This document shows, piece by piece, positions 26,820 to 34,533 of a stretch of DNA of 64,000 nucleotides. Origin of the DNA: Mariniphaga sp041687255 (GTDB taxonomy: Bacteria; Bacteroidota; Bacteroidia; Bacteroidales; Prolixibacteraceae). Under the pieces are notes generated by a model. The model did no database searches. It saw only the letters and a program-made list of their open reading frames with translations, and was not told the DNA's origin. A program made the translations under genes and the position numbers. The stretch covers positions 267,898-331,897 of the forward strand of contig JAWLCL010000005.1 of the NCBI GenBank assembly GCA_041687255.1, written 5' to 3'. Each line of letters opens with the position of its first letter. Positions within the stretch are counted from its first letter, which is position 1.

Positions 26820-27008
26820 CCATCCGTTAATATCCAGCCCTAAAAACTGCCGGAATTACCAGGAACTACCTGCAGAACTGCAGCTATTAGGAATATTTGC
26901 GAAAGAATACCACCGGGTATTGGCACAATTTTTCCTCTTATACGTCAAATGTAAATAATTTCTGCCCGTTGCCTTTCCGCCTGGCCGGATTATTTCTAAA
27001 TATCTTTT

Positions 27009-28574
27009 ATGAAAAAAAGAAAGCCTGTAATAATAGCCGGCATCATTCTTATTGTTTTAGCAATCGTAGTCTTTGCGGGGACCTTGATTCTTGGCAATTA
27101 TATTGAAGACGAACTGCAGAACCGGCAAATAGGAACTTACCGTGTGCAAAGCCGTGAAGCAGGTGTCAATGTTCTACTCAGACGCATCTCTATCAGAGAC
27201 GTAGTTGTTGAAGATTCCGCAGCAAATCAAAAAATCACTGTCCCTGAAATCAAGGCGACCGGAATTCATATTTTCCCTTTTGTTTTCAATGATGAAATAA
27301 TAATAAACAAGCTACACATTCAGCAACCCGAAATAACTGTAATGCGAAGCAACGGCGAAGAGGAATCCGGGCAGCAGGAAGATACTTCCACGGAACAGGA
27401 CAGGGAAATTGAGCGGGTACATATCAAACAGTTTGAGGTAGCAGATGCAGCAGTTAGGGTACTGAACCGGACTTCCGGCAATGCCGACACCCTGCTTTCC
27501 ATTCATTCAGGATTGGAAATTCGCAATCTGAACCTGTTCAGCGACAATCAGCAGCTAAAATTCAATGCACATTCGGCCGAAAAGCTTGAGGTGCAGTTAA
27601 CCAACGGCTCATACAACCTTCCCGGAGGTTTGTATAAACTGCAATTCGGTTCGATCAACTTCAGTACAGAACAGGAAACCCTGAACCTGGAAGATCTTCA
27701 TTTTTCCTCATTGCATTCAAAATACGATATTGCAAAACAGACAGGTGCAGAAACCGATTGGTACGACATCGTTCTGGAGCAGCTTAATGTGGAAGGCATC
27801 AACATAAATGCCCTGCTACAGGATACGGCTGTAGTCTTCCGGTCTGCCCGGCTGGAAGGGCTTGATGCCAACATATTCAGGGATAAGCGTCCGCCATTTC
27901 CCGAAAAGCCGGATACAAAGCTGCCCATGGAAATGTTGCAGGCATTGCCGGTTCTTGTATATACCGATTCTATACTGATTAAAAACGGAAATGCAATATA
28001 CGAAGAGCATGCCGAGGAAAGCAGTGAACCGGGAAAGGTAACCTTTAGCCGACTGTATGCCACCATCTACAATCTGGGCACCCTGCAGGATTCTATCAAC
28101 GGGCAGACTGCCATGGCGATAAGGGCAATGGTTATGAATGAAGCGCTGCTTGAAGCAAAATTTGTCTTTCCCAATAATGAATACTCACACCAATACCGTG
28201 TATCGGGAAGCATGGAACCGGTTAGTTTGTCGGCTTTTAATCCGATGCTTGTTCCCGCCGCATTTGTGAAGGTTGAGCAAGGTCGCCTCAGGCAACTCAT
28301 ATTTGATTTTACATACGACAATAACAATTCTGAAGGAAACCTGACCCTTCAATATGAAAACCTCGATATCAGCTTGCTTGATAAGGAAGACGGTTCGCAA
28401 AAAACTATAAAAACCTTCCTGACCGAAACTTTCGTTCTGCAGGAAGATAATCTGAAGAAAGACAATTCCTACCAGGAGGGTACAATATCGTTTGAACGGG
28501 AAAAGAAAAAATCGATATTTAACTACTGGTGGAAATCAATTTTTAGCGGCATAAAGGATATTTTGGCTTTTTAA
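27009..28574 (+). CDS. AsmA-like single-anchor envelope protein (hypothetical)
   Basis: A 521-residue protein with an N-terminal basic stretch and one membrane helix (residues 8-30), then a long beta-rich periplasmic domain. Repeated strand patterns such as VNVLLRRISIRDVVVED, IIINKLHIQQPEITVMR and LEIRNLNLFS recall AsmA/DUF748-type bridge proteins. Those proteins are implicated in lipid transport between membranes. The similarity is by pattern only. An acidic, low-complexity loop (GEEESGQQEDTSTEQDREIE) interrupts it near residue 125. No partner gene is evident. Confidence 0.7.
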   Translation: MKKRKPVIIAGIILIVLAIVVFAGTLILGNYIEDELQNRQIGTYRVQSREAGVNVLLRRISIRDVVVEDSAANQKITVPEIKATGIHIFPFVFNDEIIINKLHIQQPEITVMRSNGEEESGQQEDTSTEQDREIERVHIKQFEVADAAVRVLNRTSGNADTLLSIHSGLEIRNLNLFSDNQQLKFNAHSAEKLEVQLTNGSYNLPGGLYKLQFGSINFSTEQETLNLEDLHFSSLHSKYDIAKQTGAETDWYDIVLEQLNVEGININALLQDTAVVFRSARLEGLDANIFRDKRPPFPEKPDTKLPMEMLQALPVLVYTDSILIKNGNAIYEEHAEESSEPGKVTFSRLYATIYNLGTLQDSINGQTAMAIRAMVMNEALLEAKFVFPNNEYSHQYRVSGSMEPVSLSAFNPMLVPAAFVKVEQGRLRQLIFDFTYDNNNSEGNLTLQYENLDISLLDKEDGSQKTIKTFLTETFVLQEDNLKKDNSYQEGTISFEREKKKSIFNYWWKSIFSGIKDILAF

Positions 28575-29230
28575 AGTTAAAACGAGATTTGTTTCCCCGG
28601 ATATGTTAGTAAATGATTCCAACGAATTTGTTGGCTCATTAAAATCAAAATAAATTGCCCTTACAGGGTGCAGGGAAGTATGAAACCGTCACCTCCCCGG
28701 GGGGATGAAGCCACGGTGTAAAAAAGGAAGGAGACTGCTGCTGTAAAGGGTATTTTTACACCATGCTTTAGCTTGGTGATCGAGCTGAAGCACCTATCTC
28801 TCCATGTACCCAGAATGAAAATATCAGAACATTCAGCTCCCATTGCTGCAACTAAAGCACCAGATAAAAAAAAAGAGAAAGGGAGGTGGAGGTGTCTGCA
28901 GGAAGATCACCGGGCTGAAGCCACGGTGTAAAAAAAGGCTGGCAGGTTTTACACCAAGCTTTGCCCCGTGAGATTTTTCACCATGCTTTAGTTTAATGAT
29001 CGGGGTGAAGCACCTACCCTTCCTTGCACCCGGGATGGAAACATCAGGTCTTTCAGTCGGGCAACACCTCTAATCATGCTTTTATCCATTTACTTGATCT
29101 TCATTTTGAACACAGCTATATGTTAAAAGCAACCCCGGTGAACGTCCTGAAAGAATTTAAAATTTTCCCCTGTCCATATCATTTCCATCAAAAAATTCAT
29201 TATTTTTTACCAAAAACAAACTGCAATGCC
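28575..29230. other. 656-base region with duplicated palindromic repeat
   Basis: No gene is supported upstream of the DUF456 start. Most of the stretch is occupied by the repeat pair at 28701-29040. Confidence 0.65.
28701..29040. repeat. two tandem copies of a palindromic element
   Basis: GAAGCCACGGTGTAAAAAAG occurs at 28707 and again at 28917. CCATGCTTTAG followed by TGATCG and TGAAGCACCTA occurs at 28761 and 28981. Within each copy the CACGGTGTAAAA arm pairs with TTTTACACCATG/AAG, so each is an imperfect palindrome. Period is 210-220 bases. Confidence 0.75.
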
Positions 29231-29713
29231 ATGGATTATCTTTTAATAGCCTTAGGATTCATTTTTATTGTGGGCGGCATACTGGGCAGTATACTTCCCT
29301 TTCTTCCGGGTCCACCATTAAGCTATGGAGGCCTGCTGTTGCTTCATTTCACCGAAGCCCACCAGTTCACCGGCCGTTTTTTAATCATCTGGGGCGTGGT
29401 CACTGTTTTAACCTACCTTATCGATTACTTTATACCAATTTGGGGCACGCAACGTTTTGGCGGAAGCAGACAGGGCATATGGGGAAGTATCATCGGGCTT
29501 ATAGCCGGCATCTTCTTTTTTCCTCCTTTCGGCATTATCATAGGCCCTTTTGCGGGAGCCGTCATAGGAGAGCTGATAGCCGGGAAAACCCATTCCGCCG
29601 CCTTCCGTTCAGGTTTTGGCTCTTTTGTCGGATTTCTTTTGGGCACCTTAATTCAGCTTATCGCTGCAGGATTAATGGCCTGGCATTTTGCAAAGGAATT
29701 GTTCGTCAACTGA
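29231..29713 (+). CDS. DUF456 membrane protein
   Basis: A 160-residue protein with about four membrane helices and Gly-rich segments: IVGGILGSILPFLPGPPLSYGG at the N-terminus, then GSRQGIWGSIIGLIAGIFF, and GPFAGAVIGELIAGK. These define DUF456. Start is the ATG at 29231 (MDYLLIALGFIFIVGG); an in-frame extension to 29024 runs through the repeat region. Function is unknown. It is followed by htpX after 152 bases. Confidence 0.92.
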   Translation: MDYLLIALGFIFIVGGILGSILPFLPGPPLSYGGLLLLHFTEAHQFTGRFLIIWGVVTVLTYLIDYFIPIWGTQRFGGSRQGIWGSIIGLIAGIFFFPPFGIIIGPFAGAVIGELIAGKTHSAAFRSGFGSFVGFLLGTLIQLIAAGLMAWHFAKELFVN

Positions 29714-29865
29714 ACATATCCATCTTCCCAGCACAGGTTGCCCTCCCCAACAGGAGTTTTCGATATTTCTCAAAGCCTATGGACTACCGGTCCTGAAATT
29801 TATTTTTCATGCCCAAAAACCTTATATCACCAACTGTGGTTTTTATAAAAAAGAAACAGTTTACA

Positions 29866-30702
29866 ATGAACGGACTTAAAACATTTGCCCTGCTGGCCTT
29901 GCTTACCTTTCTGTTTTTGTTTATCGGCGGGCTGATAGGTGGTCAGGGCGGCATGTTGGTTGCATTAATACTGGCCGGAATCACCAATTTTGTGAGTTAT
30001 TTTTACAGCGACAAGCTGGTTTTAAAATCTTACAGAGCCCGGCAGCTTTCCTCCGATCACCGGATTACCCGCCTGGTAGAACAACTTGCCCGCAAAGCCT
30101 CATTGCCCATGCCAAAAGTATACATCATCGATCAGGAGCAGCCGAATGCTTTTGCAACGGGCCGCAACCCGCACAATGCTGCAGTTGCCGTCACAAGGGG
30201 GCTGGCAAACAACATGACCGACAATGAGCTTTCGGGAGTGCTTGCTCATGAGTTGGGCCATGTCAACAACCGCGACATCCTGATTGGAACCATAGCGGCA
30301 ACAATGGCAGGCGCAATTTCATACCTGGCATGGGCTATGCGCTTTGGTGCCGGCAGCCGCGGAGGAAGCAATACCGGGGGGAACCTGGTTTTCTTTTTGC
30401 TGGCTTTAATTCTGGCACCAATTGCCGCATCCTTAATCCGGATGGCCATTTCAAGGGCACGGGAATACAAAGCCGACAGCTACGGCGCCAGGCTCAGCGG
30501 CAATCCACTCTACCTGAGCAATGCCTTATTGAAACTTGAAAACTGGAGCAAACGAATACCCATGAGCGGAAACCAGGCAACTTCACACATGTTCATTGTG
30601 AATCCTTTTTCAGGGAAAGCCTTTTCAAACCTGTTCAGCACCCACCCGCCAACACAGGAACGAATCAGGAGGCTGAAAGAAATGGCAGATAAAGGATTTT
30701 GA
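29866..30702 (+). CDS. htpX: HtpX-like membrane metalloprotease (M48)
   Basis: A 278-residue zinc protease that degrades misfolded membrane proteins. Two helices at the N-terminus (MNGLKTFALLALLTFLFLFI, then LVALILAGITNFVSY) precede the M48 domain. The zinc site HELGH is at residues 128-132 and the third ligand Glu lies in AREYKADSYGARLSG. The STHPPTQERIRRL motif closes the domain. Start is the ATG at 29866; upstream in-frame codons belong to non-family sequence. Confidence 0.95.
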   Translation: MNGLKTFALLALLTFLFLFIGGLIGGQGGMLVALILAGITNFVSYFYSDKLVLKSYRARQLSSDHRITRLVEQLARKASLPMPKVYIIDQEQPNAFATGRNPHNAAVAVTRGLANNMTDNELSGVLAHELGHVNNRDILIGTIAATMAGAISYLAWAMRFGAGSRGGSNTGGNLVFFLLALILAPIAASLIRMAISRAREYKADSYGARLSGNPLYLSNALLKLENWSKRIPMSGNQATSHMFIVNPFSGKAFSNLFSTHPPTQERIRRLKEMADKGF

Positions 30703-30931
30703 AAGCGAATGTGGGACAGGTATTTTTTTATGATAACAATTCAAAAACAGGCAGGATTTTATTTAAACAGGCCGAGTATCTGCCTGCAGGAAAGGGCCGC
30801 CTGAATGAACAACCCCTGCCATACAAAACATCAAAGCCGTCATTGCGCGCGATTTACCATTGAAATACAGACCCTTAACTCAGCCACCACAGCTTTATCA
30901 TTGTAAAGAACCATTGTAATCGCATGGAGCA

Positions 30932-31132
30932 AAGCAATCTGTTCATATAGGTATTTCCAAATACACACAACATCATATGGTCACTGCCAATCGGTACAGA
31001 TTGCTGCGCCCCCGTCTGTAATATGCGAAGGTTTATGCTTTGATGCAGGTAAATGCTGAATGATTTGTACAGCCTTTCATTTAAGCAAGCGGGTCCGTCA
31101 GCTGACGGAGCAATGACGGCTCCGTAGGGAGG
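30932..31132 (+). repeat. REP-like composite repeat, copy B
   Basis: Contains GCAATCTGTT, CAGATTGCTGCGCCCC, TATGCGAAGG and GCAATGACGGCTCCGT in the same order as 24385-24565. A GTCAGCTGAC palindrome lies at 31097-31106. Confidence 0.6.
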
Positions 31133-31215
31133 ACAACATGCGGCGCAGAAGTAACTATGGTGTTTAATGTTACATACGCGCCACTGACAATGTCTCCCAT
31201 AAGTTTGTTATATAG
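31095..31215 (-). repeat. dispersed repeat unit, copy 3
   Basis: On the minus strand, AACAAACTTATGGGAGACAT and GGCGC match copies 1 and 2, and the right part (GCGCCGCAT, GAGCCGTCATTGC) matches copy 1. The shared frame reads LYNKLMGDIVSGAY. Confidence 0.75.
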
Positions 31216-31345
31216 AAGGTTGGTTTCAAAAATAAGGATTAACAAAAATAAGTTGGAAAGAGCTGTCATTGGTCACCTGCCAACGAATTCACTACACTCT
31301 TCTCATTGCCCTCTGCTATCTGCTCTTTGCCCCAAGCCTCCCTGG

Positions 31346-32152
31346 CTACTCCTCGTCCTTCCAGAACACACTGCATCGCTGCTCTTCAGCAATTCTCAAA
31401 ATAGAAAATCCCAGGTCAATGGCCCGTGAGAAATCGGCACATGCTTTTTCCTTGTTGCCCATTTCGTAATTGGCAAGCCCCCTCAGGAACCAGGCATTTT
31501 TATTGCCGGGTTCCAGCTGGATGGCCTTGTCACAATCGGAAACAACACCCTCCATGTCAGAGGGGAACCGGGTGCCTGCCCGGTTGATGTATGCCCGGGC
31601 ATTACCGGCATCGTGCCGGATATAAGTATCGAGGTCGGTGCGGGCATTGGCGGCATCCCCCGTAGCAAGGTAAATCCTGGCTCTTGTTAGATTCATTTCC
31701 GGATTACCTGTTTGTGCCAGCTTAGCCGAAAGTTCATTTAGCCGATCTTCAAAATCTGGCCGGGTCCAGAATCCCATTGTCATTTTAACCCTGCCGTTGC
31801 ACAGGTCATCAACCAAATCGAATGAAAGGTAACAGTCGTTGCCTTCCGTCCTGTAAATCCCCGCCTCAGAGCACATCTCCCCTTCCCTGTCGCTGAACCG
31901 TATGGTGTCGTTGTTGAATTCATACCCGCTGACAACATCAGTATTCCCGTCATTTCCAAAGTCCACCTCCACCGCTCCGTCAGCTTTAAATTCCAGGCCT
32001 ACAGGGCCTGACAGGGTCATACGCACCCATTTGCCGGAAAGAAGTTTGCCGGCACCTAAAGGAGTATTGCCTGTCTGTGCAAATGCCTTTGTTAAGGGCA
32101 AACATAATGAAAAGGCCAGAATCAATAACATGTAAATTGATCTTGAATCCAT
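31346..32152 (-). CDS. secreted TPR protein
   Basis: A 268-residue protein with a signal peptide (MDSRSIYMLLILAFSLCLPLTKAFAQ). Residues ~30-130 form a small beta domain (KWVRMTLSGPVGLEFKADG) with four cysteines in the first half that could form disulfides. Residues ~150-255 hold TPR-like repeats (ARIYLATGDAANARTDLDTY; AWFLRGLANYEMGNKEKACA). It lies 7 bases downstream of the MotA/TolQ-like gene and is in the same operon. Role unknown; TPRs imply protein binding. Confidence 0.85.
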   Translation of the reverse strand: MDSRSIYMLLILAFSLCLPLTKAFAQTGNTPLGAGKLLSGKWVRMTLSGPVGLEFKADGAVEVDFGNDGNTDVVSGYEFNNDTIRFSDREGEMCSEAGIYRTEGNDCYLSFDLVDDLCNGRVKMTMGFWTRPDFEDRLNELSAKLAQTGNPEMNLTRARIYLATGDAANARTDLDTYIRHDAGNARAYINRAGTRFPSDMEGVVSDCDKAIQLEPGNKNAWFLRGLANYEMGNKEKACADFSRAIDLGFSILRIAEEQRCSVFWKDEE

Positions 32153-32159
32153 TTTTACT

Positions 32160-32549
32160 TCATTTAAAATTTAACTCTTTGTTTTTGGCCACTAAAATGA
32201 TAATCCCCAGTCGGGCAACCAGGAAAACAAAAATTCCGAAAAGCGGATCGACCAAAGCCATTTTCATACCACCAGCCAGCAGGCTGGGTGTAAGTTCCCC
32301 ATGCGCAGCCACCATATCAAATGCCTTAATCAGGCCGAAGGTCCGCCCCAGGAATCCCCAGGCCACAGCAAACCATCCAACATGGCTCATAAGCAATACT
32401 ATTTTTCGATGATTACCAGGTTTTAAGAATCCCCGGACAAGAAGGGCGACTACTGCAAATAACAGCACTAAAAGAGTTACGGTAAAAACCGGTCCCCCAT
32501 CAACAAATTTTCCAGTTATTCCTTCCATGACTATTAAATATTTGTTCAT
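32160..32549 (-). CDS. small MotA/TolQ/ExbB-like membrane protein
   Basis: A 129-residue protein with three membrane segments (residues ~20-38, 50-68 and 98-118). The central GRTFGLIKAFDMVAAHGELT and LLAGGMKMALVDPLFGI match the proton-channel region of short MotA/TolQ/ExbB-family proteins of Bacteroidota. No TonB or ExbD partner is adjacent. It is co-directional with the secreted TPR gene. The annotation as a proton channel rests on motif resemblance. Confidence 0.7.
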   Translation of the reverse strand: MNKYLIVMEGITGKFVDGGPVFTVTLLVLLFAVVALLVRGFLKPGNHRKIVLLMSHVGWFAVAWGFLGRTFGLIKAFDMVAAHGELTPSLLAGGMKMALVDPLFGIFVFLVARLGIIILVAKNKELNFK

Positions 32550-32739
32550 AATACATCAAATATAAATCAGATCAGGAACCGATTAATTTTTTTGAGACCG
32601 CTGAACAGTTTTTCCTGACATTCAACAAATTTACCACTCTTAAGTGAATTCCGGAACTGTTCGGGCAACAACCCGTGATAAACCTGTATTTTATCGATTA
32701 AAAGATGTCGAAAACACTATTTTCCGTAATATTGTTGTT

Positions 32740-33834
32740 ATGAATCTGCTGAAAAAAATAAAACTCAAGGCTGTCCTGTTCCACATCCTGTTGTGGATTA
32801 CAGTCTGGTTTTTCTTTTTCTATTTTTTTAGTTATAATTCAGATGACACCGCCTATGTAACATGGTTTTCCAGTTTCCTTTTGCCATTAACCATGGGAGT
32901 CACTTATTTCGTTGTTTACTACCTAATTCCAGGATATCTACTTACCCGAAAGTATTTTCTGTTTGCCCTTTACAGTTTCTACACCACGGTTTTTACCTCA
33001 TACATCATTGTGCTTATCATCTACGGATGCCTCATTTTTCTGCTTAATTTCAATATTGCCATTATGCCACCCATGGGTAAAAACTTTTACTTCATTCTTA
33101 TACTGGTAAATCTGGTTGTAGGGGCAGTAAGCTTTATTTCAATACTGAATCATAATTTTAAAACCGCTTCACGCAATAACGAACTGCAGAATAGAATACT
33201 GGCCGCTCAACTGCAACTTAAAGAGCAGGAACTGCATTACCTGAAAAGACAGATTCACCCACATTTTCTATTCAATACGCTCAACACCATATACGGGTTC
33301 GCCCTTAAACAGTCGAAGCAAACACCGGAAATCATCCTTAAGCTCTCCAACCTGCTCGACTATATACTCTACCAGGTGAACAAACCAAGGGTGAGAATTC
33401 AGGAAGAGCTGCTTCACATCAAAGAGTATATCGGGCTCGAAAGAATAAGGTTTAAAGATACCCTTATGGTGGATTTCACACAAAACATCGACAATAAAGA
33501 GGTACAGGTTGCACCTATGCTGCTCATCCCGCTGGTAGAAAATGCCTTTAAGCATGGAACGGTCATAAATGGGCAATTGAAAGTTGAAATGCATGTTTCG
33601 GTAAAGAATAACAGGCTCGACTTCTCAATTGCCAATACTTATCTGAAACGCGAAAGTAATGGACCTGGAGGAGGAATAGGATTGGAAAACATCCGTAAAA
33701 GACTGGAATTAAATTACAAAAACAATTACCGGCTTACCCATGAAACAGAAGGTTCCTGGTATCGATCGAAGCTTGAAATATTTAACTTAAACGACTGGAA
33801 TAATGAGCAAAACAATTCACTGCCTAATCGTTGA
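32740..33834 (+). CDS. LytS-type sensor histidine kinase
   Basis: A 364-residue kinase with about four N-terminal membrane helices (residues 8-140), a short coiled segment, and the His_kinase domain. The phosphoacceptor is in LKRQIHPHFLFNTLN; the ATPase part has PLVENAFKHG and GGGIGLENIRKRL. Start is the ATG at 32740, giving the typical basic N-terminus before helix 1; an in-frame GTG at 32644 is less likely. Its 3' end overlaps the LytTR regulator gene by 32 bases, so the two are translationally coupled. The ligand is unknown. Confidence 0.92.
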   Translation: MNLLKKIKLKAVLFHILLWITVWFFFFYFFSYNSDDTAYVTWFSSFLLPLTMGVTYFVVYYLIPGYLLTRKYFLFALYSFYTTVFTSYIIVLIIYGCLIFLLNFNIAIMPPMGKNFYFILILVNLVVGAVSFISILNHNFKTASRNNELQNRILAAQLQLKEQELHYLKRQIHPHFLFNTLNTIYGFALKQSKQTPEIILKLSNLLDYILYQVNKPRVRIQEELLHIKEYIGLERIRFKDTLMVDFTQNIDNKEVQVAPMLLIPLVENAFKHGTVINGQLKVEMHVSVKNNRLDFSIANTYLKRESNGPGGGIGLENIRKRLELNYKNNYRLTHETEGSWYRSKLEIFNLNDWNNEQNNSLPNR

Positions 33835-34516
33835 CGACGAACCTGTTGCGCGGGAGATTCTGGAAAGCCACCTGTCGAAAATTGAGGCTGTAAAAATTGA
33901 AGGCAGCTGTAAAAATGCAGCAGAGGCCTTTAATATTTTATGCCGTCAGAAAATTGACCTTCTATTTCTCGACATTAACATGCCCGATGTTTCAGGACTT
34001 TCGCTGGCCAAATCGGTAGGCAACAGTGTAAAAACCATTTTCACTACAGCCTACCGGGAGTATGCTGTTGAAGGATTCGATTTAAGGGCAGTCGACTACC
34101 TGCTGAAGCCCATATCGTTTGAACGGCTGTTGCAGGCCGTTTCAAAATACCTGGAAGAGCATGTTCCTGTTCCGGTAAATGAGGTAGTTGATCTAACTGC
34201 TGAAAAGCACGATTCGTTGTTTGTCCGTGCCGATCGGAAAATGGTGAAGGTTTGCCTTACTGACATTCTGTACATTGAAAGCCTTGCCGATTACATTAAA
34301 ATCTACCTGACCGGCAAAACAATTACCACCCGCGAAACCCTCTCAGGGATTGAGGTTAAACTGCCACAAAAGGAATTTGTCCGCATCCACCGTTCGTTTA
34401 TTGTTTCTTTGGCGGCAATTGATTCGTTTACAAATGAATATGTTGAAATCGGCAAAAAACAGATACCCATAAGCCGCAGTTACCGGAAAGAAGCGCTCGA
34501 AATACTGGAACAATGA
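33803..34516 (+). CDS. LytTR response regulator
   Basis: A 237-residue regulator. The receiver domain has Asp11-Asp12, phosphoacceptor Asp57 in LLFLDINMP, and the Lys in DYLLKPISF. The LytTR DNA-binding domain spans ~135-235 (FVRADRKMVKV, DILYIESLADYIKIYL, FVRIHRSFIV). It is the partner of the overlapping kinase gene. Target genes cannot be named; the rhamnosidase gene next door is convergent rather than downstream. Confidence 0.95.
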   Translation: MSKTIHCLIVDDEPVAREILESHLSKIEAVKIEGSCKNAAEAFNILCRQKIDLLFLDINMPDVSGLSLAKSVGNSVKTIFTTAYREYAVEGFDLRAVDYLLKPISFERLLQAVSKYLEEHVPVPVNEVVDLTAEKHDSLFVRADRKMVKVCLTDILYIESLADYIKIYLTGKTITTRETLSGIEVKLPQKEFVRIHRSFIVSLAAIDSFTNEYVEIGKKQIPISRSYRKEALEILEQ

Positions 34517-34533
34517 ACAATCAGGCATAACAC

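Larger units (their letters stand above)
30703..31345. other. 643-base gene-free region with repeats
   Basis: Holds REP-like copy B and dispersed repeat copy 3 (listed separately) and a low-complexity TCTGCTCTTTGCCCC run at 31316-31332. No gene is supported. Confidence 0.65.

Noticed and set aside
29024..29230. Longer start for the DUF456 gene
   Set aside because: The extra codons lie in the repeat region; the conserved protein begins at 29231.
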